Shown here in pieces: positions 47,119 to 58,582 of a stretch of DNA of 64,000 nucleotides. The notes under the pieces were generated by a model. That model was not told the DNA's origin and did no database searches. It worked only from the letters and a program-made list of their open reading frames with translations. Origin of the DNA: Setophaga petechia (lineage: Eukaryota > Chordata > Aves > Passeriformes > Parulidae); contig JANCRA010000001.1 of assembly GCA_024362935.1 (NCBI GenBank), positions 51,433,501 through 51,497,500 on the forward strand. The letters are read 5' to 3'. The number at the start of each line of letters is the position of its first letter. The first letter of the stretch is position 1. The position numbers and the translations under genes were made by a program.

Positions 47119-48981
47119 TTAGCAGATTAAGACTTTATATTTTGTGTTTCTTTTGTATCAACCTAAACTAGAATTTTTCTTTTTTTTAATTCTGAGTAGC
47201 ATGGTATGGGTCTCTACCCTTCTGGTATGTGGCTACCCTTTTCCCAGCAGAATTAGTTAACCTACAGGACCACAATGTAATTAACAGGCTCTGTCAAAGT
47301 ATGAGGGAATTAATTACCCCACTGGCAATTAGTTGTACATTTTTCCATCTTTCCTGTTTACTGCAAGAACAAGACAGGACCTGCAAATACATCTGTATAA
47401 GCTGAACTCAGCACAATAAATGTCCAGAGCTACATGCAAAAGAAGGCTTAGGAACAAAGCATCTTACTTTGAGTCACTGAGTGGTCCTAGTGACAGGCTG
47501 CTATCATGGCAGTTCCTTTGAGCTGAATCTGACATCTCTCTCTTGTCTAAACCACTGAGATTTCCAGGTACTAAAAATTGATGGACAGTTAAGAATAGAA
47601 ACCCAGAATCATAATATTCAGTAGTACTTGCATAATCATACAGCAAGACTGAGCTTTAAAAGGCCAAAATCTATCTGCAGAGAACAGCATACAATGTTGT
47701 CTGAATTTTTAGAGAAGCCTAATGAAAGCGAGAAAGATCTTGTTCTCAGGAGAGGGAGCAAATGGATGCTCAGCAAGAAAAGGATGAGGCAAACTCAGCT
47801 GAGCAGAAAATATTTTGCTGCCTGCATTTTGCACTGAAACTTTAGTACATTTGATAGGTTGTTTTTACCAGATTTCCTCAAATCAGTTTAATTTCTGTTT
47901 CCTGAATACACAAGCACGAGTGCACATGACTGTTTCCATGTGTTACATTCAAGATACACTTACCAAAGGTTTTTAAAAACATCTGTGAAAAACAGTGCTG
48001 AAAAGCACGAATGTCTGCTCTAGAAACAAAGTGCTGAGAAATTTCAATCTACAGTGGGGAAATCAGTATTAATCTGGCATTTAATTAATTTAATTGATAT
48101 GAGATTTAATTTTGGAGGAGAAGGCAAAACAAAAGTAATATCACCATAATCTGTACAAAGCTTCTGCTGTTCAGACCACATGCACACCAAATTCTTTCCT
48201 CCCAAAGTTAAAATCCACAAAACTTCACATGTCTCCCCATAAACCGCAGCTCCAGACAAGGACTAAGAAATACTTAAATTCAGACAGCAGAAGCAACTTA
48301 TGTGTGATTGATTCCCAGTCCCACATTTGCTTTCAGTGCAGATCAATATAATCCAGGTGAGCAGAAAGGAAACATAAGACGGAGAATTCTCAACCTTTTC
48401 TTTTGGGAGATATTTTCTAACTGTCTCAGGGTAAGCAGCCCACAATCCTCTCCCTAAAGGGATTGAGGAGTGCAGTCCTGCTGCCTTGCAGAGAGCCTCA
48501 TGCTCTCATATTTCTCAAGCACTTTGGAAAAAACTACCTACAGAAACATTAAGGCTTTGCTTTTAAAACTTCTTAAGAAATCTGAATGCTTATCTCCTAT
48601 TAATTTTAATTCTTTTTGAAGTCCCTGGAAAGCCAGAAAACTTGGTTCCCAAGAGATCCTGAGTGGGGACAATTTTGTACATACAGTCTCCTCTGGAAGC
48701 AATTTGTCAGCTGCCACAGACCTGCAGGATGGACCCATGCCGCCATGACCTGCTTGGCTTTTCAGAAGTCTCTGATGCTGTAAGAACAATACAAGTTACC
48801 TAACACTGAATATTTTAGATTAGCTACTCAGTTAGGTAATTACTAATGGGAGATAAGCATTTTGGGATTTTTCCCTCCAGCTATGGGTGCTGAGCTCCTG
48901 TGAAAGTGATGATGGAATACCTGAAATGGTTCTCCCCAGCTTGGTGTTGCAGTATCCCCTCAGATGCACAGCCACCCCTCT
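47119..48981. other. Unique non-coding DNA, no gene seen
   Basis: Short frames of 83 codons at most, none recognised, and no repeat identified. It separates two unrelated LTRs. Confidence 0.55.
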
Positions 48982-49400
48982 TGTATTTGCAGGGTGGGCT
49001 GTGGCAGGAAGGAATGATGAATCTGACCCCATGTTCTTAGAAGGCTAATTTATTATTTTATGATACTATATTACATAAAAGAACACTATACTAAACTACA
49101 CTAAAGAATAGAGAAAGGATACTTACAGAAGGCTAAGAGGTAATAATGAAAACTCGTGACTCCTTCCAGAGTCCTGACACAGCTTGGCACTGATTAGTCA
49201 TTAAGTCAAAACAATTCATATGAAACCAATCAAACAGCCATCTGTTGGATAAACAATATCCAAACACATTCCAAAGCAGCAAAACACAGGAGAAGCAAAT
49301 GAGATCAGAATTGTTTTAATTTTTCTCTGAGGCTTCTCAGCTTTCCAAGAGAAGAATCCTGGGCAAGGGGATTTTTTCCAGAAAATATGACAGTGACACA
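48982..49400 (-). mobile_element. Solo LTR, short ERVK-like, passerine family
   Basis: A ~419-bp LTR read on the minus strand. Diagnostic blocks on the + strand are 'TGTATTTGCAGGGTGGGCTG' at the left edge, 'AAGGCTAATTTATTATTTTA', 'ATAGAGAAAGGATACTTACA', 'CATTCCAAAGCAGCAAAACA' and 'AATATGACAGTGACA' at the right edge, all familiar from a common songbird LTR. The minus-strand AATAAA at 49049-49054 and a CCAAT motif (49226-49230, + strand) upstream of it support this orientation. The edges are uncertain by a few bases: CACCCCTC precedes the left edge and CACCCTC adjoins the right edge, an imperfect direct repeat that may be the target duplication. Class (ERVK against another class) is tentative. 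No internal retroviral sequence. Confidence 0.85.
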
Positions 49401-50236
49401 CCCTCACATTCACACTGATGGAACAGGTGTACCAGTCTCAGCAGAGTCTGATGTCACCCCTAAGACACTGATTCAAGCCCTGGGAGTGGCACAGCTGCCC
49501 TGTCACGCATCCACAGCTCCCAGTGTGAGAGCACCGAGCCCTAAAAACCTTGCTGCAAAGCCATGCTAACATGCAACCCTATTCATGCATCCATCTGGGA
49601 GATGGGGGTTATTAAGGGAGACTGCAGTCATACTTTACTGGGAGCAAAAGCCCATCCCATTTAGCAAAAAAGAAAAAAAAAAAAAAAAAGAGTGAAGCAA
49701 TCCAAAAATGTCTACAATACCTCGGTAATACGTCCAACAGCATTTCCAGGATTAGGGAGAACCTCTGTCCATGGTGCTGAGTTAAGTGGCAAGAGAAGCA
49801 TGCTGCAGGGAGACTTACAGAAAACATGATAGAAAATATAGAACTTAATAAAAACAAGGTCAAGAATTTTGGTATCTGATAGCCCAGTTGCTGTCAAATT
49901 GACAAATATAACTTTTGATGCTTTATATGAATGAAGTCAATAAACAAATATACAGGGAACCTAGCAGCCAAGAGGCAAGGTTCAACCATCTAAACAATTG
50001 CAAAACTATGAAATAAGTTAACCTTTAATCTTTGTCCCTATTTTATGTGCTTAATATCTATCATTTGTATCATAGATACAGTAGATGAACCTGTCCTAGC
50101 TGTTGCTTGAAATGTGGCATTATCACAAGATAAAATAGATTTGAAAGGAGTCGATTAAGATTTTTAGAAACAAGGCCCCAAAATTAAAGCTAGATAAACA
50201 TCTTCTGTTATAGACCCCTTTAATTTGAGGAATTTT
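49401..50236. other. Non-coding DNA with an A-rich tract
   Basis: No gene recognised. Contains an A-rich tract at 49666-49689 (17 consecutive A at its right end) with no retroposed body that I can identify beside it. Confidence 0.55.
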
Positions 50237-50250
50237 GTTGCCTAGGCAAC
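50237..50250. promoter_or_regulatory. Perfect X-box (RFX-type) palindrome
   Basis: GTTGCCTAGGCAAC is an exact 14-bp palindrome and fits the X-box recognised by RFX transcription factors (two GTTGCC half-sites, 2-bp spacing). A TATA-like TATATAAT lies 56 bp downstream (50307-50314). RFX factors bind such sites at ciliary genes and enhancers in vertebrates. Function here is inferred from the motif alone. Confidence 0.5.
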
Positions 50251-50639
50251 CAGCTCACAGTGTTTCTGTTCAGCCCATGCTGACTGTTTTAAATAGAAAT
50301 ACCATCTATATAATGCACAGCTGATTTTTAGCAAAAGGTATACATGTGTAATGCACACCACCAGATCATGTATTGTTTTTCATTAAGAAGCTGATATACT
50401 CATGTGGTGCTTGTAGAGGGGAATATTAATATGAAGTGTAAATCTAAGGAGAATTTAATAAAAATGTGATGGTGCTGGAATGGCAGTAAAGCCTCATTAG
50501 CTGGGTGGGACTTTCTGCTGCACGGAGAGCCCAGCATGCACAAAATTGTCCAGCTGATCTCATCACAGAGAGGCAAGGAATAATTGAGTGGTGCTGGAGG
50601 GAGTGTGTATGTGATCTCACATTGCTTCATTATATCCAG
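50251..50639. other. Non-coding DNA upstream of candidate exon
   Basis: Holds the TATA-like sequence at 50307-50314 and, close to 50639, a pyrimidine-containing stretch ending in ATATCCAG, a moderate splice-acceptor match. Nothing else recognised. Confidence 0.45.
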
Positions 50640-50720
50640 TTAGAAACTGGTAAAGCAAGTGAACCAAATGACTTTACATTGCCACTTGAAGAGACACTGG
50701 CTAAAGACAGTATCATGCAG
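50640..50720 (+). other. Candidate internal exon (81 bp), product unknown
   Basis: A possible small exon of an unidentified gene. Seen directly: an acceptor-like ATATCCAG ends at 50639, and a strong donor, ATGCAG followed by GTATGT, begins at 50721. The 81 bases between form exactly 27 open codons with the peptide LETGKASEPNDFTLPLEE followed by TLAKDSIMQ. The same frame also stays open upstream to about 50505, so an exon with a different left edge is equally possible. The peptide is acidic, lacks low complexity and matches no family I know. The polypyrimidine tract is only fair. It lies on the same strand as the 20222-20364 candidate, about 30 kb away, a distance possible for vertebrate introns. 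A chance combination of splice-like sites in non-coding DNA remains the more likely reading. Confidence 0.2.
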
Positions 50721-53700
50721 GTATGTACAAAGATTTCCTCATAAACAACACTCCTCTGATTCCAGACCCAATGCTGTCTTCAGGAGTTGGAAATGCTAGA
50801 TAATGGTGTGGTGTTACACGTTGTTGGATCCCTTGGCAAAGGCATCACTGGAAAACATCCTGGCAGCAGCCAAGCGCAGAAGTAGGAGGTGCTCAGAGTA
50901 AGGCTCAGTACCTCCTGTATGGCTGGGTATGGCAGGTGATGATTTCTGTGAAGATATGAAAAATTTCCTGGACAAAGCTGCCCAAAAGATGTAGAGTGTT
51001 GCATTTCCAGGCAAAACAAACAAACAAAACAAAGAAAGAATCCCCCTGTCCCCTCAAAACATGTTAACTGCTTGGCTGCAGTCTTGTCACTTTTAAATAT
51101 CAGCAAGTTCACCTCCTGAAGAAGTTGGAATAGAGGGTCTGCAAGACTTTAGAGAAGAAGTTGGGCAGTAAGTAATCACAGTGACTCTGGGCACTGCAAG
51201 AATCAAGATGAAGGAGAATCAACTTTTGTGTGAGTTTCTACTTATCAAAGTAGATCCATGATCTTTGCAATATATCACTCAGTGAAGTGATGCTGAGCTA
51301 TTTGCTTCTTGGAAGGCATGTATCTCTTTAGCCCTTTGAATCACTACCAAATCCCACGTGCTGCTTTTGCGAGGAGAGACTTTACACATGAAGACAGAAA
51401 GAAGTGGTTGGCACTGAGAGAGGAGAAAATCCTTTACCTAATTCTGCCTCTTATTGTTTTAAATGGTAAACTTTGTTTTCATATAGCCAAAGTTAGCCGT
51501 GGGAAGCCTCGTGCCTCTCAGGAGATGTCAAAAGACTTAAGGGTGTTCTAGGAAGAATTAAGGACCAAATTCAGAGATGGTATCCCTGTGTGAGCATCTG
51601 TTAAATTCTGTGTAATGCCTCACAAAAGTAATGACATTCCAGAAGTATTTACATTATTTTCCAGTTCCTTGTATATACTGTTACATATTTGAAGCCTGGG
51701 ACTTGGATAATGCACAGTAGTTGCACAAGTCTAAGTGGGCAGGCTTAGCTACCAACATCATTCCAGCAATTAAGTCATTTCCCCAAATCTATAAATTCTA
51801 CTTCAGAGTTGTTTGGGTGACAGTGCTCCATTGATTCTACCTTCTAAAGAAAGCTTGCAAAGCAAATCAATAGGGCTGTACATCTGACGCACAGCAAAAA
51901 AAAAAAAAAATCACCAAATAACCTGCCATAAGAACTACTGTGATAAACTAAAAGTTTGGTTGGGAAAAAGATATTATGCTAAGACACTGGGTTAATTGAA
52001 TTGATTTATTACCAATTGAAAAAGGTTGTAAAGTTGTTGACCTCAGATTTTGTGCCTCCAAACATCATTACCTACCCATCTTTGTTTTCCTCCTTTGCAA
52101 TTTTTTTATTTGTTTATAAGCCTTATTTGCTAATAAACCCTATACACTTAAAGTAATTCTCCCATCCTTCACTGAAGCTAAGGAGCACAGATACAAGGAA
52201 TATTGAGAAATTTAGAAGTACCTGGCTATTTAGGCTATGACACACACATTGGTTAAGTAACTTATGATCCTCAGAGTGCAGATATGCAAGGGTTCATTTC
52301 AAATAAAGAATATTGAAAGTTCATTCCTTCTTTGATCTGAATTCTTTCACATTATTTATCAGTTGATTGAATCTTGTACAGAGATGGAGGTTCTGACCTC
52401 TGTTTATTTATCCTATTTTGCTTTTTAACTTCAGTTTTCTAGAAAAAAACAAGGACAAGGCTGTGACAGTTCACAGAGATGCAATTTGTCTATTGAATTT
52501 AGCTTGGCATCTGTTAGACACACAAAGAAACAAAAGAAACTGCATAAATATTCATCAGCAAAGAAGTCAGCCACGATGCAGGATTTGAAGCATTATATGT
52601 TATTTTTATAATGATAATAGTGATTCATCAGCCCTAATGATACCTCAGTACATTGCCTGACTGATCTTTTACTTGTGTGCGTATAATTTATTTTTCCATT
52701 TCATGTCCTGCCTATCATTTGTTCCCAAAATATGGAAGTAGATTTACATAATAGAATTCTGCTCGGTAGTACTGGACAGGTTGGAGGTTTTTCTTTCAGG
52801 TATTTCATTTGAATAAAGTCTATAATGTGACAAGTGGAAGATGGCACTGCCTTACAAACAGCTAATTGGGGGAAGAATTGTGGTGTAGGCATTAGGTAGC
52901 ATGGGCTGAACTTTGAAATCTATCATCACCTCTCAAGAAAAAAATATTTTTTCAGCCTTGTTTCAAAAAATAGCTTTATTTGTCAATTCTGTTTATCCTT
53001 ACAAATGAATCTTTTAATGACTTGTTTTTCTGGATTGCATATCTGCCAGAAGACAGAGAAAAACGATCCTGTTTTACGAAAAGACAGAGTTCAACTTAAC
53101 ACATTATCACCACAGCTGTCACAGCTGGGATTTTTAACACATTGAAGAAAGTCTTATTTTTAAAAGTGCAATAGGTCTTCTGTCTTAATGACTTTCAGTA
53201 GCTACCTAAATCACTCAGAATATTTTCATGTATGCCTGAAAGCCCCTGAAAGGTGATGGGGGAAGACAGCTGATTCTTCTAGACACAAGGAAAATTCTGA
53301 CCTGAGCTCATAAAAGTACAAATATTCTACAATGCATAACAAAACCCCTACAAATCATCTCAGTTCCATTTAAAATTTGAACTGAAGGCTTGCTTGATTT
53401 TTTGGAAGAAGGCAAAGGGAGAAACCCAGAAATGCATTGTTGTAGTCAAAGGACTGCAAAAAGACCGGGACAGATTTTATTCTAAAAAATGTGCCCTTCC
53501 TTTTCCATAAAATGAGGGGGAAAAAGTGAGTTTTTACTTGAAACCACCAAATATGCAAGAAAAGTCTCTTTAAGGCAAGCTGCAAGGGGTGGTTGAAGAT
53601 GACAGCTGGAGCAGCAAAAGGTCTGCAAAGAGGTGAGATACAGCTACAGTCTGTAGCCAGGCTTGATTAGTCTCTGGCAACCCCAGTCCTGAGAGAAGAT

Positions 53701-54340
53701 AATGGATTGAATTGCACTCACTGAGAGGACAAGTAAGCACAGGAATCTCAGACCTCAGGGGCTTTCAAGTCCTAAATGGACAAAGCTCCAAGCAAATGTG
53801 GTTGGATGCAGTGCTGGCCTTGCCCTGAGTGGGAGCTTGACCTCTCCCCCCAGGCCCACGCTTCCCAATGGATCACAGCACATAGGTCAACAACAGGGAA
53901 ACCCAGGATGTTTCTGCCATTGGGATTCAAATCCCTGGTATTTACAATATAGGCTGAGCAATTTTGGCATCACTGTAAAATGCCACTTTTTCTTGCTGAA
54001 AATAAATAAGATTTTGATGAGAAGTGTTGGCAAGGTCTGCTCACTTCAGGACTCTTGGGAAAGGTTCTCTCTAACAGTCTTGTTCTGCCCAAAGTCACTG
54101 CTTGAAATCAATTCTTTACAGTCTTGTGGCTTTCCTCAAAGTACATTCAGCATCACTGGGGCTTGCAGGGTCCCTCCAAACACCGTCCTTGTGGCTGTGG
54201 CTTCTTGCACCTGTTCTTGGCTGAGCTCTGGAACGGACTACACAGCTTGGAGCTGAACAGAGTACCTTGCATAACTAATACACATCTCTTTCCCTCTGCT
54301 CATTTCAGAGAACGCCTATGCTTATTGCTTGCTTGGTTAG
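50721..54340. other. Unique non-coding DNA, no gene seen
   Basis: AT-leaning. A poly(A) run of 15 A sits at 51896-51910. Open frames of up to 152 codons (53798-54256, + strand) are unassigned. No repeat family recognised. Confidence 0.5.
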
Positions 54341-54420
54341 GAACCATGAAACCAAACAAAGTAGGTCTGGGATGGACCTCTTGGGATCATCTCATCCATT
54401 ACCCCTTCCCTGAGGCTTAC
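54341..54420 (-). mobile_element. Possible old CR1 3' end (minus strand)
   Basis: The words 'GGGATGGACCTCTTGGGATC' and 'ATCTCATCCATTACCCC' resemble the reverse complement of a CR1 3' region ('GGAAGGGACCTCTGGAGATC', 'ATCTAGTCCAACCCC'), preceded by a degraded ACCATGAAACCA in place of the AT-rich octamer tail. Only ~80 bp is alignable by eye and divergence is high. Confidence 0.4.
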
Positions 54421-56975
54421 AGAGTTAATAACGGAACAACAAGCCTGCAAACTCCAGCTGCCAGGCTTTGAAAGTTTGGCTTCTCCTAAAGAAGTGCACT
54501 GCTCTTGTCAACATGGGAGAATCTGCATGTGCTTGCTGATCTGTGCAGAGATTAATTTTAAAGCGTACATTGTGCTCAGACGGCCCAGTGCTACCATTAT
54601 ATGCATCAGTAAGTTTCATATTATGCAACTACTAGCACTTATGTTCAAACAAAGCAGTTTTTTTTTCTCATGACAAAAGGTAGTTGCTGTGGTCTCATTA
54701 TAAAACTAAAGCTATGAAAGATAGGTCCTTGTGCAGCATCATCTTCTGCCTATTCTGTTAAAAAGCATTTATTATATTGAGGAATGCATTGGTAATTTTC
54801 TGCACCTCTCTTTCATGTAGCATAGCTGATTTCTAAGACATATGTTCATTGGATTTGGCTGCTCACTGAGTGTTAGCTATTATCAAATACTCCTTTCACT
54901 GCACAGTTTCTCTGTAGGTCATTCCCCAGAAGACATATCCACACACGAAAAACACTTGTCTTTCTTCTCTTGCCTGTTTCATTTAGCACTAATTCATGGT
55001 CATTCTTGCCTCTGTAAAGCTGAGCTTTGAGGCATTATGTAACAAGGAGCCCAGGAACTTGAGCGTGGTCTTTTTCCCTCCCAAGAAGGTTAATGTCTAT
55101 TAAGTCTCATCACAGGAGGGTCAGAGTAATCCCAAAACTGCTCTAAACCAGAACGTGGACAGCAAAGTCCTGGGGTATATCAGTAGCTAAACCTGCAGTG
55201 CCTGCAGCACAAGAAGCAGAAATGAAGAATATTCCTAATTTGCCAGTGAATGCCACCGTCTAATCTTTTCCTTCTTCTCATTAGAATAGAATGCAAACCG
55301 GTCCTTTAAGGGATAATCTCAACCCTGGCCTAAAGTGCAAGCAAGTCTAAGTTAGGTAAAAGAGCTGTATTACCAAGATGTGATCAGGATCAGCAAAGAT
55401 TTTCCACAAAAATCTTTCCTCAAACTAGAAATCATGATTTCCAGCCAGTACAATCTTTCAAACAAGTGCAACTTGAAAAGAGTATATAGCAGTGACACAA
55501 CAGGTCCACAGAAACAGCCCAAGTAGCAAAATCCTTATCATTTCCATGAATATAGTTGCAATTTATCAGAAAGGTCCTTCATTTTACTGAAACTTATCTG
55601 CTCATTTGTGTGAGCTGGTAAGTATGATTTTAGCAGGTTAGTCATTCTACATGAATGGCAAGGGTAGTTGAGAGCATTTCATTCCCAGAGCTGTTTACTC
55701 CTCCGTCTACCTTGTATTTTGAGCCACATGCCTTCTTTCACAGAAGTCATTTTATGACTTCAAATGATGTTTTGTTTTAAATCCCCTCCAAAAAACCATA
55801 AAATTTAAAACTATAAACAAAGAAGCTGCAGAGGCCACTGCTATATTTGCAGTAAGTTTCTTTCATGAATGCTTAAGGTTAACTTTAAAGTCTATAAGCT
55901 AGGCTTAGACTCTAGGTCCAAGCATGTGATAGAGAAGGATTAAGGAAAAAATAACTTTTAGCAGTCCTCACTGTGAGCACACTACCAGCCTTGAAAGCAA
56001 TAAAGAAGAGATGGAAAGCCTCACAGGCAACAAAGCAAAGATCAACACTTTGATGAAAAAGTTAATACACATTCCTTCCACAGATTCTGTATATAAGATG
56101 TAAATTGGGAGCTACTCTATGAACCTGCAAAGAAAACTTATACTGCTTTACCTGGAAGCCAAGATTTATTTTGATGCCAATAGTGGAAGTTTTTATAATA
56201 GCTTCTAGCTGACTGCAATGTAAGAAAACAGCATTTTCTTTGGTTTTTACTACAGCTGAACTAACTGCATGCTGTGTACACAGACCATTTTTCTGAGATC
56301 AACAGGGTGTATGCAGCACTGTCTCCTTTCCTTTCTTGCCCCACTCCCCACATTACAAGGTGATGTAAATTCAGTCACACCCTTGATTACTATGGATGGA
56401 ATACTGCAGACAAGGAGGTGTAAGACAACAAAAATGAAGCTGTGAGTGATACAGTAATAAATGAAAGAACATTGCAGAGGCACAATTTCTTGGGTAAGAG
56501 ATTAAAAGAGAAACAGAAGCCGCCTTCCCTTGCAATGTGCCATGGCAAGAATATTTAAATAGTTGTTTGTGAAAAATGTTGTGCTTTGGAAGTGCAAGAC
56601 CTGATGATAAAAGAGACTGAACACAATTGAGCGAGCTACCAGAGTTCCTCTTGTCACATGACTGGTCAGTGAATTTGTGAACAAGAAATTGTTCAGGCTC
56701 AGCCCTACTTTTCAGTACATTATTTTGTTACACTGCATTATTTTAACCTAGGGAAACTAGATGTTGTGTTAGAAATGTGCCTTTCAGGACCACAATAGCA
56801 TTGAACCAGTTAAATCATAAAGGTACATTTTTTCAGAAGTAGCAAAATCTAATTTGCCACAAAATTCAATAAGAATGTGAATCCAGTTCCTCTGAAACAC
56901 CTTGAGAAATTTTCCTTAGTAAAACCACAATACAGCCTAATTCTCAGCAGCCACAAGATTTTTGATTTCTGGAGT
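54421..56975. other. Unique non-coding DNA, no gene seen
   Basis: No recognised gene or repeat; open frames do not exceed about 80 codons apart from the tail of one frame ending at 54471. Confidence 0.55.
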
Positions 56976-57050
56976 TTTTATGGGCCTGAGCCAAAGGAGT
57001 GACACCAAGAATCTTTCCACTGATTTGACTGAAATCTCTCTCTATCCCTG
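56976..57050. mobile_element. Possible fragment of an ancient MITE-like repeat
   Basis: 'ATGGGCCTGAGCCAAAGGAG' followed by 'AATCTTTCCACTGATTT' recalls a widespread archosaur/turtle short repeat with GGGCCTGATCCAAAG-type ends and 'CATTGATTTCAATGG' core words. Only one end is visible and the match is imperfect, so this is tentative. Confidence 0.25.
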
Positions 57051-58205
57051 GGATCATCTCCCAGAGGACCATGTGCAATAAACACAGCATTTGGACACTA
57101 TCAAATATGGAAACCTCCAGTTTGATGAGAATTTCTGTCAGGATCTCACAGTGACCTCTGAGATTCATGTGCAATGCTCAGCACTTGAAAGACTCTTGAA
57201 AAATGTAGCTAGAACAAATAAGGATTTAGAAGTTTTGATAAGAAAAAGGAGTAGGGAATTATCTATGCATTAGCTGGAATATGTAGAAACATTTGGCATG
57301 TATATTGTGCCAGAATTATCTACAGGGATGAGCTCCTGCAAAACAATTAAACTGTTGTGTCTAAATCACTTAGGTAGCTTTGAAATAAGTGTCACCTGTC
57401 ATGCATAAATAACAATTGGAAGCTCCATAGAGCTGCAGAAAAAGATAGCCAGAGTGTGTTCTGGGATTAAATATAATGTGTTGATTCAAGGCACTCTGTG
57501 CACAGCAATTAACCTAGAAGGTTATCAGCAGTGATTTGCTTTGATAACCTATCATGCAGAATGGCATGCTGCTCCACAGAACAGTACCAAAACATCCCTT
57601 ATACCCAGTCAAATAGGCTTTGCACCAGCCAAAAAAGTCTCAAGGTTGTTTTCCACAGCAGGGAAGAAACTGAGCCCATCATTTTATATTCTTGAGGAAT
57701 TAGGTTTAAAAGATTATTATCAGCACTGGACAAGAAAATGGAACTAGAAGGCAGAAAGGCAGTTGTAACTGGACTGAATAAGAAATTATTACACGGACTG
57801 GAAGACAGAATGGGACTCTCCAACCTGAAACAAAGAGAAGAAAGACCTGTACTTGGATAAATAACTCAACCTTGCTGTTCACTCTTCAATGGTAATTCTG
57901 CATGACCATCTGGAAATTCCTCTCTGGTAATTCCTTTTTAACAGTTCTATAATCACATCTTAATTTGTCATTTCTTAGAAGGATTAAAAGAAATATTTTG
58001 CCTCTGCCAGCCCCATCTGTGCCTGTGAACATGCAGACCACATTCAGGCAAGGCACGTGCAAGGCCTGGGGACAGCCACACCAGCCTGCCAAAGCCACTG
58101 CTGTCCAAAGGAAACTCTCTTTGAGAGTCTACTTGCTGCACCTATAATCTCTTACCAGACTCCTTCCATATTAGTAGGGCTTTATCTTTAAAAAAACTGC
58201 CCTCA
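57051..58205. other. Non-coding DNA, no gene seen
   Basis: Includes a 60-codon + strand frame (57091-57273) with a protein-like composition but no defined splice sites and no recognised family. Otherwise unremarkable. Confidence 0.5.
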
Positions 58206-58582
58206 GCATCAGAGAATCCCAGGCATTGGAGACACTTCAGAGTTTATCCAGCCCTCAGGCAGAACAAGTCCTTTCTGTTATCCTGAGGGTGCTCTACCTC
58301 AAACCCAGGTTTGAGATAGTTTGGTGGAGATCTCCAGTCAGGCAGAATTCTCCAAGACCTATAGCCTTACCAGCAGAATATTTTCTTAATGCTTAGCTTG
58401 ATGTTTTGCGTTGTTTTCCTCTGCTATTTAAGTCCCATTATTTCTTCTTGTGACCACCCTGAACATGGAGAGCAGATTTATTGCCTTCATTATTGCATCA
58501 GCCTTTTTTCTGTTTGGAAAGATATCCTCCATCATGTTCTCTCCTTTGGACTAAATAATCCAATCTTTTCTCTCCTCCACAC
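58206..58582 (-). mobile_element. Ancient CR1 (L3-like) LINE fragment
   Basis: Read on the minus strand this is the 3' part of an old CR1. On the + strand the order of blocks is CR1-like: 'TTATCCAGCCCTCAGGCAGA' near 58241, 'TTTTCTTAATGCTTAGCTTG', 'ATTTAAGTCCCATTATTTCT' near 58427, 'GAACATGGAGAGCAGATTTA', 'TTGCCTTCATTATTGCATCA' and 'CTTTGGACTAAATAATCCAA' near 58545. The same order is found in the reverse complement of amniote CR1/L3 elements. It is too diverged to code. The 5' portion of the element is missing, as usual for CR1. Confidence 0.75.

Noticed and set aside
49666..49689. A-rich tract as the tail of a processed pseudogene
   Set aside because: No recognisable coding body lies upstream and no flanking direct repeat was seen. 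The same holds for the poly(A) runs at 5255 and 51896.
54124..54471. 115-codon frame as a gene
   Set aside because: It runs into the probable old CR1 end at 54341-54420 and has no domain.
57091..57273. 60-codon frame with protein-like composition as an exon
   Set aside because: No defensible acceptor and donor pair bounds it, and the sequence just before it looks like an old repeat.
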